64,000 nucleotides of DNA from Dinghuibacter silviterrae. GTDB taxonomy: Bacteria; Bacteroidota; Bacteroidia; Chitinophagales; Chitinophagaceae. The notes under the pieces were generated by a model. That model made no database searches. It was not told the DNA's origin and was given only the letters and a program-made list of their open reading frames with translations. The stretch lies in assembly GCF_004366355.1 (NCBI RefSeq), contig NZ_SODV01000002.1:970768-1034767 (forward strand), in the 5' to 3' direction. The translations under genes and the position numbers were made by a program. Shown one piece after another: positions 1 through 8,759 of the stretch (position 1 is the first letter of the stretch; each line of letters begins with the position of its first letter).

Positions 1-345
1 GGTTCCGTTCCGGATCGTCGGTGTCAGGCGGCCGATCGCAAATTGGATGATTTCCTCCAACTGGAGCATGATATCCTCGTCTTCCACCATTCGCTCGTAG
101 AGGAGCTGGAGTCGTTCGAGGTCGATCTTCGACAGCCGTTTTGGGAAAAACTTTTGCAGGATCTGTTTGTTTTCCCGGAAGGCGCAGAGGTTGTTGTAAT
201 GGAAAATAATATCGGACAGCTGCGGATACAGCTTATTCTCGTCGAAGCAGCGGTTCACCTCCTGGAGATAAGCCAGCAACGTGTACTTTTTCAGCTCGAA
301 ATCAATGTACCCTTCGGCGAACCAGGTCTCACTTAACGTCTTCAT
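1..345 (-). CDS. Conserved hypothetical protein, N-terminal part (cut by window edge)
   Basis: The reverse strand is open for 115 codons from an ATG at 345 and runs off the window at base 1, so the C-terminus is missing. The product starts MKTLSETWFAEGYID and is soluble, leucine- and glutamate-rich and probably helical, with no signal peptide or membrane segment. I recognise it only as a conserved Bacteroidota protein of unknown function. Reading direction and codon use match the following E2 and cinA genes, and the 109-bp gap behind them leaves room for its own promoter. No function is assigned. Confidence 0.75.
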   Translation of the reverse strand, partial: MKTLSETWFAEGYIDFELKKYTLLAYLQEVNRCFDENKLYPQLSDIIFHYNNLCAFRENKQILQKFFPKRLSKIDLERLQLLYERMVEDEDIMLQLEEIIQFAIGRLTPTIRNGT

Positions 346-454
346 AGTCGATAATTGTGTTGCGGCGCCGCGGGCGCGCCCCTTTTCCTTAAGCGTTCCT
401 TATGGAATTTACGAAATTCCAGGCAAATTTTATCGACTATAACGGACGTTTAAC

Positions 455-1894
455 TTATACGGTCAGGTGCGGATCGAAGTGTTCCAGTTCCTTTGCCACC
501 GCGCTCAGGAAGGTAGATCCGAGGGCACCGTCGATCACCCGGTGATCATAGGAGAGCGACAGGTACATCATGTGCCGGATGGCAATGCTGTCTCCTTCCT
601 TCGTCTCCACGACGACGGGGCGTTTCTTGATGGCGCCTACGGCCAGTATGGCGACCTGGGGTTGATTGATGATAGGGGTCCCCATGATGCTTCCGAAGGT
701 ACCGACGTTGGTCAGGGTAAAAGTACCGCCCTGGGTGTCTTCGGGTTTGAGCTTGCCCGTCCGGGCGGCGGCGGCCAGACCGTTGACCTGTTTGGTCAGC
801 CCGACGAGGTTGAGCTGGTCGGCGTTTCTGATGACGGGGACGATGAGGTTGCCGGTGGGCAGGGCGGTAGCCATGCCGATGTTGATGTCCTTCTTGATGA
901 TAATCTTGTCTCCGTCGATGCTGCTGTTGAGCCAGGGATATCGTTTCAGGCAACGGACGATGATCTCTATGAAGAGGGGGGTAAAGGTGATCTTTTCCCC
1001 TTCCCTTTGCTCAAAGCTCTTTTTGATACGTTCCCGCCAAAGGACCATGTTGGTCACATCTGCTTCGGCGAAGCTGGTGACGTGAGCGCTGGTGTGCTTG
1101 CTATCCACCATGTGCTTGGCGATGAGCTTGCGCATCCTGTCCATCTCGACGATTTCTACGTGCTGGCCGGAATAAGCGGCGGGGTTGACGGCAACCGCCG
1201 GTTCGGCGGGTGTTGCGGCGGACGCAGACGCGGGTGCGGTTGCCGGTGTGGTTGCCGGCGCCGCATAAGGCCGATCTGCGGCCGGAGCTGAACCGGCCGG
1301 CACACTTTGGGCGAGCCGGGACGCCTCACCCGGCGCCGCCTTTACACCACCGGCGTGTCTATGTTCTATATACGTGAGGATGTCCTTTTTGGTGACCCTG
1401 CCTTCATTCCCCGACCCGGGGATATGTTCCAGTTCCGACAAGGTGATGCCTTCGCTGGAAGCGATGTTGAGGACGAGCGGAGAGTAAAAGCGGGCCCCGC
1501 CGGAAGAAGCGGCGCCGTTTACCGTGACGGGCTGTGGCTGGTAAGGGACGGCCTTCATGAGCTCCTCGACGTCGTCCGGCTCGGAGGCAGCGGCGGAAAC
1601 AACTGCGGCAGGAGCCGGTGCGGGCATGGGTGCCGGTACGGCATCGCTGCCCACCTCCGTACGGATGCGAGCGATCACCGTCCCCACCGGGACTACGTCG
1701 TTTTCCTGGAACAGCACTTCCTCCAATACGCCTTCGGCGGTGGAGGGGACTTCACTATCCACTTTGTCGGTGGCAATCTCAAGGACGGTTTCTTCCTGTT
1801 TCACGGGTTCCCCGGGTTTCTTGTTCCAGCGGAGGATCGTGGCTTCCATGATGCTTTCGCCCATCTTCGGCATAACCAGGTCAACAATAGCCAT
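455..1894 (-). CDS. Dihydrolipoamide acyltransferase (E2) of a 2-oxoacid dehydrogenase complex
   Basis: 479 residues with the standard E2 order. An N-terminal lipoyl domain (about 1-78) has the lipoyl lysine K44 in ATDKVDS. An Ala/Pro linker follows, then a peripheral E3-binding domain (about 136-178), a second Ala/Pro-rich linker, and a C-terminal catalytic acyltransferase domain (about 245-479). The active site DHRVIDG gives H451 and D455. The enzyme moves an acyl group from lipoyl-lysine to CoA in the cytoplasm. The sequence alone does not separate pyruvate from branched-chain or 2-oxoglutarate specificity. It lies 27 bp downstream of cinA on the same strand, so the two may be co-transcribed. 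An E3 (lpdA) is encoded at 30.4 kb; no E1 is in the window. Confidence 0.93.
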   Translation of the reverse strand: MAIVDLVMPKMGESIMEATILRWNKKPGEPVKQEETVLEIATDKVDSEVPSTAEGVLEEVLFQENDVVPVGTVIARIRTEVGSDAVPAPMPAPAPAAVVSAAASEPDDVEELMKAVPYQPQPVTVNGAASSGGARFYSPLVLNIASSEGITLSELEHIPGSGNEGRVTKKDILTYIEHRHAGGVKAAPGEASRLAQSVPAGSAPAADRPYAAPATTPATAPASASAATPAEPAVAVNPAAYSGQHVEIVEMDRMRKLIAKHMVDSKHTSAHVTSFAEADVTNMVLWRERIKKSFEQREGEKITFTPLFIEIIVRCLKRYPWLNSSIDGDKIIIKKDINIGMATALPTGNLIVPVIRNADQLNLVGLTKQVNGLAAAARTGKLKPEDTQGGTFTLTNVGTFGSIMGTPIINQPQVAILAVGAIKKRPVVVETKEGDSIAIRHMMYLSLSYDHRVIDGALGSTFLSAVAKELEHFDPHLTV

Positions 1895-1921
1895 ATAGCA
1901 AAGGAGTTTCGCTCAAAAGTA

Positions 1922-3154
1922 CTAGTTTTCCAGCACAAACAACCGTAAGTTGTTGAGTGCATTCATCGCGGCCAGTTGCGTATTGATACCCCGGTCCCAC
2001 CGGAAATGGAATACCTTGGCACTGATGCGCGTTTTGGTCCCGACCGCCACCCACACGGTGCCCACCGGCGTCTCTTCGGAACCGCCGTCAGGGCCGACGA
2101 TCCCGGATGTAGCGATGGCGTAGTCCGCCGGGATTTGTTCCAGCACCCCCTTCACCATTTGGGTGACCGTGGCCTCGTTGTAAACGCCTCCGGACGCATC
2201 CACACCCAGCAGCGTTTCCTTTACAGAAGTCGAATAAGAGACGACGCTCCCCAGGAAATACCGGGACGAGCCCGGTATGCTGGTCAACATTTCCGCCAGC
2301 ATCCCACCGGTGCAAGACTCCGCTGTCGCCAGGGTTTTGCCTTTTTCGAGGAGAAGGCGCCCGATATAGGCTTCCAGGCTGATGTCTTCGGCGACCACCG
2401 TGATGTCTTTGACAAGGGCGCAAAGGGTGGCGAAAAGCCCGTCGATGTCCTGGCCTTCCCCGGTGGCCGTCAGCCGGAGGCGGACGGTGCCGAAATGGGG
2501 GAGATACGCCAGCTTGACGGTGTCCGGCAGCCCGGCTTCGAACCCCGTTAGCCGTTCGGCGATCATAGACTCGCCCATGCCGATCGTGAAGACCGTCCGG
2601 TGGGCGATGATGGGCGTTTTAAAATGTTGTTGCAAGCGCGGCAGCACCTCGTCGGTCATCAACCCTTTCATCTCTGCGGGTACCCCCGGCATCGAAACGA
2701 CGACCGTGCCGTTCCGCTCGAACCACATGCCCGGCGCCGTGCCGATGCGGTTAAAAAGAACCGTGCAAACGTCCGGTACTTCGGCTTGTTTGAGGTTCCG
2801 TTCGAGCATAGGACCCGGGCGGCGGAACACTTTTTCGAACAGGTATTGCACGTGCGCGAGGACCCGCTCGTCGACGACGAGCTTCCCCCCGAAATACTCT
2901 GCCAGCAAGGGTTTGGTGATGTCGTCCGCGGTGGGCCCCAACCCGCCCGTCACCAGGACGATGGAAGAAAGGGCGCACTCGTCATCAAGGGCCTTCCAGA
3001 TGGCGTCGCGCTGGTCCCCCACCGCGACCCTCCGGTGTACCCATATACCCATCGCATTGAGCCGTTGCGCGATCCACGCGCTGTTGGTATCGACCGTCTG
3101 CCCAATCAGCAGTTCGTCTCCTATCGTTATGATGCTGGCCAGCACTTTTTCCAT
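1922..3154 (-). CDS. cinA: CinA-family nicotinamide-nucleotide amidase / competence-damage protein
   Basis: 410 residues, the usual CinA length. The N-terminal MoaB/MogA-like domain carries the GGLGPTADD loop near residue 73. The C-terminal PncC-type amidase domain has ESCTGGMLAE and a conserved SGIVGPDGG segment. The family deamidates nicotinamide mononucleotide to nicotinic acid mononucleotide in NAD recycling, and many members also hydrolyse ADP-ribose. The frame stays open far upstream, but that stretch is low-complexity Arg/Gly and lies opposite dacB. The ATG at 3154 (MEKVLASIITIGDELL) is the family start. Divergent from dacB with only 36 bp between start codons, so the two promoters must be tightly packed. 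Confidence 0.93.
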   Translation of the reverse strand: MEKVLASIITIGDELLIGQTVDTNSAWIAQRLNAMGIWVHRRVAVGDQRDAIWKALDDECALSSIVLVTGGLGPTADDITKPLLAEYFGGKLVVDERVLAHVQYLFEKVFRRPGPMLERNLKQAEVPDVCTVLFNRIGTAPGMWFERNGTVVVSMPGVPAEMKGLMTDEVLPRLQQHFKTPIIAHRTVFTIGMGESMIAERLTGFEAGLPDTVKLAYLPHFGTVRLRLTATGEGQDIDGLFATLCALVKDITVVAEDISLEAYIGRLLLEKGKTLATAESCTGGMLAEMLTSIPGSSRYFLGSVVSYSTSVKETLLGVDASGGVYNEATVTQMVKGVLEQIPADYAIATSGIVGPDGGSEETPVGTVWVAVGTKTRISAKVFHFRWDRGINTQLAAMNALNNLRLFVLEN

Positions 3155-3190
3155 GGAAAAACCTACTTTAGGGCCCAAAGGTATATCGAA

Positions 3191-4789
3191 ATGATGCGTA
3201 CTCTTCTTTTTTGGATAAGCGTTACCGTTATCAGTGCCCGCGCAGCGGGGCAGACGACGCCCCCGGCGGGCACCCCCGCGGCCACGCGCGGGGCGAAAGC
3301 CGCGACGAAAACCGCGACCACGGGAGCCGCGACCCCGGCAGCTACGAAAACCGCCCCGGCAGCGGCCGCCGCGAAAACCGCGCCCACGGCCGGCGGCGCC
3401 ACGGCAAAGCCCGCGCAAGCCCCGGCGAAGCCCTCGCCGCTTGGCGCCCGCCTCGCGCAAGCCCTCAAGGCCCTGCGCGCCGACCCCCAAATGACCCACG
3501 CCATCTATGGCTTTTACATAAAAGATTCTGCAACGGGTAAGGCGATCTGGGACGAAAACAGCCAGACCGGTCTCGCCCCCGCGAGCTGCCAGAAAGTGAT
3601 CGTTTCCACCGCTTCCCTGGAGCTTCTGGGGGAGGATTTCCAATACCAGACACGCATCGGTTATGATGGGTCGATACAAAACGGTGTGCTCAGGGGCAAC
3701 CTGTACATCATCGCCAGCGGAGACCCGAGCCTGGGGAGCTGGAGGTATGCAGGGTCGCGCCCGGAAGAAGTCATGGAGGCGATCCACAGCATCCTCCAGG
3801 CGTCGGGGATCACGCGAATCGAGGGCAACCTGCTCCTGGACGACCATACTTTTCCCCTGCAGCCCGTACCCCGCGGGTGGGTGTGGGAAGACTTAGGCAA
3901 CTATTACGGGGCCGGCGCCCAGGGGTTGAACTGGCACGAAAACCAGTACGACCTGGACCTCGAACCCGGGGACAGGGTGGGGGACAGTGTCCGGATCGTT
4001 GCGCAAAGACCGGCCCTGGAGGGGGATACCCTCCTCAATGAGCTGACGACCGGCCCGAAGGGCAGCGGTGATCAAAGCAATATTTACTGGGCACCCCTCA
4101 CAAAACTGGGTTATGTAAACGGCAGCATCCCGGCAGACGGAAAGAACATAACGATTGCCGGGTCTATCCCGGATCCGGGCCGGCTTTTCATCAATGCGCT
4201 GGCCGAAAATTTGAAAACCTGGAATATTGCACTCGACGGGAGTGTGCAGAACAGTCTCGACTATACAAGGGCTCACCGGGCCTTCCCGGTTTTTGCCACG
4301 GTCATGGGCAGCCTTCCTTCGCCTTCCCTGGACAGCCTTGTCTATTGGTTCCTGAAAAAAAGCATCAACCTCTACGGCGAAGCGCTGGCCAGGACGCTGG
4401 CCCTTCAGAAGACGGGGACGGCGGCTACCGACACCGGCGTGTCGGTCATCCGGGACTTCTGGATTAAAAGAGGTGTGGAACGGACGGCGTTTCACATCCA
4501 GGATGGGAGCGGGTTATCCCCCCAGAACCGGGTGACGGCGTTTGGCCTGGTACAGGTCCTGGAGTATGCCCGGAAGCGGCCGTGGTTCCGCGCGTTTTAT
4601 GATGCTTTGCCGGTGATCGACGGGATGACGATGAAAAGCGGGTCCATCGGTGGGGCTCGTGCCTACGCGGGGTATGTGGGGGGGAAGGATGGAAGGAAAT
4701 ATACTTTTGCTTTTATCATCAACAACTATGACGGGAATGGGACCGAGATCCAGCACAAGATGTGGAAAATCTTAGATGAACTCAAGTGA
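3191..4789 (+). CDS. dacB: D-alanyl-D-alanine carboxypeptidase/endopeptidase, PBP4 (DacB) type
   Basis: 532 residues: a signal peptide (MMRTLLFWISVTVISARAAG), an Ala/Thr/Lys/Pro-rich linker of about 60 residues, and a class C penicillin-binding peptidase S13 domain. All three active-site motifs are visible: S132-C-Q-K135, S391-I-N393 and K482-S-G. It trims or cleaves peptidoglycan peptide cross-links in the periplasm. The ATG at 3191 is chosen because it opens the signal peptide; the upstream open frame lies antisense to cinA. The 3' end overlaps the convergent thioesterase gene by 8 bp. The low-complexity linker is unusual for PBP4 and may position the enzyme within the wall. Confidence 0.93.
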   Translation: MMRTLLFWISVTVISARAAGQTTPPAGTPAATRGAKAATKTATTGAATPAATKTAPAAAAAKTAPTAGGATAKPAQAPAKPSPLGARLAQALKALRADPQMTHAIYGFYIKDSATGKAIWDENSQTGLAPASCQKVIVSTASLELLGEDFQYQTRIGYDGSIQNGVLRGNLYIIASGDPSLGSWRYAGSRPEEVMEAIHSILQASGITRIEGNLLLDDHTFPLQPVPRGWVWEDLGNYYGAGAQGLNWHENQYDLDLEPGDRVGDSVRIVAQRPALEGDTLLNELTTGPKGSGDQSNIYWAPLTKLGYVNGSIPADGKNITIAGSIPDPGRLFINALAENLKTWNIALDGSVQNSLDYTRAHRAFPVFATVMGSLPSPSLDSLVYWFLKKSINLYGEALARTLALQKTGTAATDTGVSVIRDFWIKRGVERTAFHIQDGSGLSPQNRVTAFGLVQVLEYARKRPWFRAFYDALPVIDGMTMKSGSIGGARAYAGYVGGKDGRKYTFAFIINNYDGNGTEIQHKMWKILDELK

Positions 4790-5192
4790 AAAACGGCACC
4801 AGCTTCTCCCGAAGCGCCGCCGGCATATCCGTCCGTTGCATGTCCCCCGCAGTCATAAAGTACAACAAGACTTTCCCGGACGTCAGGAGCTTCCCCGCTT
4901 CGCTGAGGACTTCCTGGTGAAAGGTGATCCGGTGGCCCTCCGGGAGTTCCCGGAGGGTCGTTCGGATAGTGAGCAGGTCGTCGTATTTCGCGGGGCGCAG
5001 GAAACGCGCGGTCCATTCGATGACGGGCATGATGACGCCCGATGCTTCCATTTCCTTGTAGGTGATGCCCAAGGTGCGGATGGCTTCTACACGGCCCACC
5101 TCAAAGTATTCTACGTAGTTGCCATGATAGACCACATCCATCTGGTCGGTCTCGCCGTAGCGGACGCGGACCTGCGTCGTTGCTATAAACAT
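4782..5192 (-). CDS. Acyl-CoA thioesterase, YbgC/4-hydroxybenzoyl-CoA thioesterase (hot-dog) family
   Basis: 136 residues, the full length of a single hot-dog fold. The N-terminus VRVRYGETDQMDVVYHGNY matches the family signature, with the catalytic Asp in the ETDQMD segment and HGNYVEYFE starting the long hot-dog helix. It hydrolyses acyl-CoA thioesters in the cytoplasm; the substrate cannot be told from sequence. It starts 6 bp after the DoxX gene, so the two form an operon. Its 3' end overlaps the dacB stop by 8 bp on the opposite strand. Confidence 0.9.
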   Translation of the reverse strand: MFIATTQVRVRYGETDQMDVVYHGNYVEYFEVGRVEAIRTLGITYKEMEASGVIMPVIEWTARFLRPAKYDDLLTIRTTLRELPEGHRITFHQEVLSEAGKLLTSGKVLLYFMTAGDMQRTDMPAALREKLVPFFT

Positions 5193-5198
5193 TTCGAA

Positions 5199-5606
5199 TT
5201 AGTTCAGCATCCCGTCCACGCTGATCCGCCCGGGCCCGACAAAGAGCAGGGCCAGGAACGCCGTCAGGTACAGCCACGCCAGCTCCGTGCTCATCAGTCC
5301 CTGGTGGCGGTGTACGATGGCCAGGGCAACCCCGAGCGTGATGATAAGGGGTATGAGTGCGATCCGGGTCACAAAACCGATGATGACCAGGGCGCCGCAC
5401 AGCACCTCGGCAAAAAGCACGAGCACGAGCGAAATACGGTGCCCGATATGAAGCGGGTCGGGAAACGTATATTGCAGGGTGGAGAAGTTCATCAGCTTTT
5501 CAACGCCATGGTGCCAAAGGATGATGAAGCCAAAAGCAAGCCGCAGGATAAGCGTGGCGAAATTGAATGCGCCTTCAGAGTAGTTGGTGGATGTTAATTT
5601 GCTCAT
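5199..5606 (-). CDS. DoxX-family membrane protein
   Basis: 135 residues with about four hydrophobic helices (roughly 15-33, 55-75, 80-97 and 105-122) and the DoxX-like pattern LRLAFGFIILWHHGVEKL near the N-terminus. DoxX-family proteins are small inner-membrane proteins, often tied to redox or thiol homeostasis; the exact role is unknown. First gene of a two-gene operon with the thioesterase (6-bp gap). A TACCTTCG sequence at 5629-5636 on this strand is a one-mismatch -7 box and could be its promoter. Confidence 0.85.
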   Translation of the reverse strand: MSKLTSTNYSEGAFNFATLILRLAFGFIILWHHGVEKLMNFSTLQYTFPDPLHIGHRISLVLVLFAEVLCGALVIIGFVTRIALIPLIITLGVALAIVHRHQGLMSTELAWLYLTAFLALLFVGPGRISVDGMLN

Positions 5607-5708
5607 ATATACTGCTATAGGGTAGGGGCGAAGGTACGGTTTTTGTATCTTTACATACTATAACCTGTGAAAAAGCCGTTATTATCATCAATATACCTAA
5701 TCCATAGC

Positions 5709-8700
5709 ATGACGAAGCACTTGATTCTCCTTTCAGGATTGGTTTTTTGTATATGCACCTTGCAGGCCCAGCCCTCCGCGATTCATACAGACCCCGATGC
5801 GAAATTCAAACAGGCGGAGTGGTTCTTCAACCACGAGCAATATACCCTGGCCCTGCCTTTGCTTCGCGAGCTCCAGCAGGGATTAAGGGAGCCGGGCGCC
5901 GATCCCCAGTCGCTCAAGACGGATGAGATCTACTTTTACCTTTATGCCAGTCAGTTGTTGGACGACGAGAACGACGCGGTGGAACCGGCCAAGGAGTATA
6001 TCAATTCCGTTAACAACCAGGCCCGGGTCCAGGAATTGTCGTTCTACTTAGGGGACTACTACTACAGGCGCAAGGACTTCGCCAAGGCGTTGACCTACCT
6101 GGAGGGGGCCGGTATCGCCAACCTGAGCAACGACGAAATTGCCAAGCAGAAGTTTGAACTGGGATACGCCTATTTCAGCGAAAAACAATACGACAAGGCA
6201 AAACCCCTTCTTGACGCGATCCGCCAGGTACCGGGTGATCCCCATTATGTGGACGCGAACTACTATTACGGCTATATCGCCTATGCGGACAAACAGTTTC
6301 CCGTAGCCCTGGACTGTTTTCAAAAGGCAGAGGCCAACCCTGCGTACCAGGGTACCGCTTCCTTTTATGAAACCGAGATCTACTATTTCCTCGGTCAGAA
6401 GGACAAGGCCCTGAGCAAGGGCGCGGCCGTCCTGAAGCAATACCTGGGCAGCTCCTACGCCCTTGAGTTAAACCGGCTGGTCGGACACATGTATTTTGAA
6501 AGAAAAGAATTCGCCAAGGCGCTTCCCTACCTTGAAGCGTATATGAACGGATCCGACAAGATCACGAGGGAGGAGATGTACGAGCTGAGCTATTGTTATT
6601 ACCAGAATGCCCAATACGACAAAGCGATTGATGGTTTCAAGCAACTGAGCGACCGGACCGATTCCCTCAGCCAAAGCTCGATGTACCTATTAGGCGACGC
6701 CTACCTGAAGACCGGGCAGAAAGCGAGCGCCCGAAACGCGTTTTCTTTTTGCGCCGACAACAGCAGCTATCCCCAGCAGCGGGAAGTGTCCCTGTTCAAC
6801 TACGGCAAGCTGTCCGTCGAGCTGGGATACCAGAACATCGCGCTGACGAGCCTGAAGAAATTCCTGTCGGCCTACCCCCAGTCCACCTATGCGCCGGAAG
6901 CCCGGGAGCTGCTCGTGGGGCTGCTGGCCAACACCAGCAACTACCGGGAAGCGCTCGAACTCCTGCAAGGCATTCAGAACCCGTCCGAAACGACCCAGCG
7001 CCTGTATCCCCGCATCCTCTACGGACGCGCGGTGGAGTACATCAACGACCAGCAACTCACCGAGGCCGACGACCTGCTTGGGAAGGTGCTGGCGGCGCCC
7101 TACCACGACCAGGTGCTGGCCCCGACCCTTTTCTGGAAAGGAGAGCTGGCGTACAGAGCCGGCAAATACGATACGGCGATCCGCTACCTCGATCAATACC
7201 TGAGGAGCGGCCGGACCGGCCAGGGGGACATTGGTGCAAAGGAAGCCAGGTATGACATGGGGTATTGTCTTTTCCAACTCCAGGACTACAACCAGGCGCT
7301 TGGGTATTTTCAGCAGGTAGCCAGGACGGCGACACCGGCCATTGGAACCCCCGCGGTCGAACAGGACGCGTATGTAAGGGCCGGGGATTGCTATTTCGTA
7401 GCGCGTGACTATCGAAGGGCCAAGGAAAACTACGACCTGGCACTGACCTACCACTGGCAGGGGAGCGACTATGCGCTTTACCAGGAAGCGATGATCGCGG
7501 GCATCACTAACGGCAATGCTAAAGTGAAGTTGCTCCAGCAGGTGGCCCGGACATATCCGGGTAGCCGCCTGGTGTCCGAAAGCAACATGGAGATCGCCAA
7601 CACCCTTATCGCGGAAGAACGCTTTTCGGACGCGATACCCTACCTCAACAACATCGCGGCGGATCCCTCTGCGACGACCCTGAAACCAAAGGTGCTCCTG
7701 AAGCTGGGGGTTGTCAACTATAACCTGAATAAAACCGACGCTGCGCTGGCTTCGTACAAACAGCTCGTGCAGCAATACCCCAACGCCCCCGAAGCCGACG
7801 AGGCCCTGGCGAATATCAAGTCCATCTACGTCGACCTGGGAAGGCCGGGCGATTATATATCCTACGCCAATACGACGGGCAAAAGCGTCTCGGGGAGCGA
7901 GGCCGACTCGCTGACGTATGCGGCGGCACAGCTTCAATACGACAACGGCAGTTGTCCCGACGCCGTACGCCAGTTTGCCGACTATATCGCCAAATACCCA
8001 CAGGGGGCGCACCTGATCCCCGCTCACTTTTATAGTGCCGAGTGTCTTTCCCAGCAAAAGAAATGGCCGGAAGCGCTCGCCGGTTACGACTACGTGGTCG
8101 GCCAGGGGGACAGCAAATACGCTGAGAAGTCCGCACTGGCGGCTTCCCGGATCGCCTATTTCGAGTTAAAGGACATCCCTTCGGCCAGCATTTATTTCAG
8201 CCGGTTGAGGGACTATGCCACCAGCGACCAGAACCAGATGGAGGCTCTGAGGGGGATGCTCCGTTGTCAATACGCGCTCCAGCACTATGACTCCGCCTCC
8301 CTCGTGGCCCGCGACCTGCTGTCCCGTAAAGGACTGAGCTCGGACGATAAGGCGCTGGGTGCCCTGGTCACCGGGAAAAACCAGCAGCTCCAGGGTCAAG
8401 ACGACCAGGCGGCCGTCTCCTATAAAACCGTTATTTCCCTCAACCGGGGCGAATGGGCTGCCGAAGCGAGGTACGAGATCGCCCACATCCTCCTGGACCA
8501 GAACAACCTCAATGCCGCGGAAAAGGCCGGTTTCGAGGTCATCAACAAAAGCGGGTCATACGACCTCTGGGTGACCAAAGCTTACTTGTTGCTGGGGGAT
8601 GTCTATGACAAACGCAAGGACTATTTCAACGCCAAGGCGACCTTCCAGAGCATTGCGCAGAACGCCTCTATTCCCGAACTGAAACAGCTCGCCCAACAGC

Positions 8701-8756
8701 GGCTGGACCAGGTCAAAGCGGAAGAAGCCCAACATTCCAAAATCGGTGATCAATAA
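5709..8756 (+). CDS. Large exported tetratricopeptide-repeat protein
   Basis: 1015 residues from the ATG at 5709, which opens a clear signal peptide (MTKHLILLSGLVFCICTLQAQ); a GTG 14 codons upstream is in frame but less likely. The mature protein is built almost entirely of TPR-type helix pairs (recurrent A/Y/F-rich segments such as DFAKALTYLEGA, QYDKAIDGFKQLS, DYFNAKATFQSIA). It is predicted to be a periplasmic or outer-membrane-facing scaffold. A TATCTTTA sequence at 5646-5653 resembles the -7 box. It is followed after only 3 bp by an outer-membrane barrel gene, so the pair is probably co-translated and may act as a complex. The precise role is unknown. Confidence 0.9.
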   Translation: MTKHLILLSGLVFCICTLQAQPSAIHTDPDAKFKQAEWFFNHEQYTLALPLLRELQQGLREPGADPQSLKTDEIYFYLYASQLLDDENDAVEPAKEYINSVNNQARVQELSFYLGDYYYRRKDFAKALTYLEGAGIANLSNDEIAKQKFELGYAYFSEKQYDKAKPLLDAIRQVPGDPHYVDANYYYGYIAYADKQFPVALDCFQKAEANPAYQGTASFYETEIYYFLGQKDKALSKGAAVLKQYLGSSYALELNRLVGHMYFERKEFAKALPYLEAYMNGSDKITREEMYELSYCYYQNAQYDKAIDGFKQLSDRTDSLSQSSMYLLGDAYLKTGQKASARNAFSFCADNSSYPQQREVSLFNYGKLSVELGYQNIALTSLKKFLSAYPQSTYAPEARELLVGLLANTSNYREALELLQGIQNPSETTQRLYPRILYGRAVEYINDQQLTEADDLLGKVLAAPYHDQVLAPTLFWKGELAYRAGKYDTAIRYLDQYLRSGRTGQGDIGAKEARYDMGYCLFQLQDYNQALGYFQQVARTATPAIGTPAVEQDAYVRAGDCYFVARDYRRAKENYDLALTYHWQGSDYALYQEAMIAGITNGNAKVKLLQQVARTYPGSRLVSESNMEIANTLIAEERFSDAIPYLNNIAADPSATTLKPKVLLKLGVVNYNLNKTDAALASYKQLVQQYPNAPEADEALANIKSIYVDLGRPGDYISYANTTGKSVSGSEADSLTYAAAQLQYDNGSCPDAVRQFADYIAKYPQGAHLIPAHFYSAECLSQQKKWPEALAGYDYVVGQGDSKYAEKSALAASRIAYFELKDIPSASIYFSRLRDYATSDQNQMEALRGMLRCQYALQHYDSASLVARDLLSRKGLSSDDKALGALVTGKNQQLQGQDDQAAVSYKTVISLNRGEWAAEARYEIAHILLDQNNLNAAEKAGFEVINKSGSYDLWVTKAYLLLGDVYDKRKDYFNAKATFQSIAQNASIPELKQLAQQRLDQVKAEEAQHSKIGDQ

Positions 8757-8759
8757 GAT

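Noticed and set aside
3155-3847. N-terminal extension of CinA
   Set aside because: Arg/Gly low complexity antisense to dacB; the family start is the ATG at 3154.
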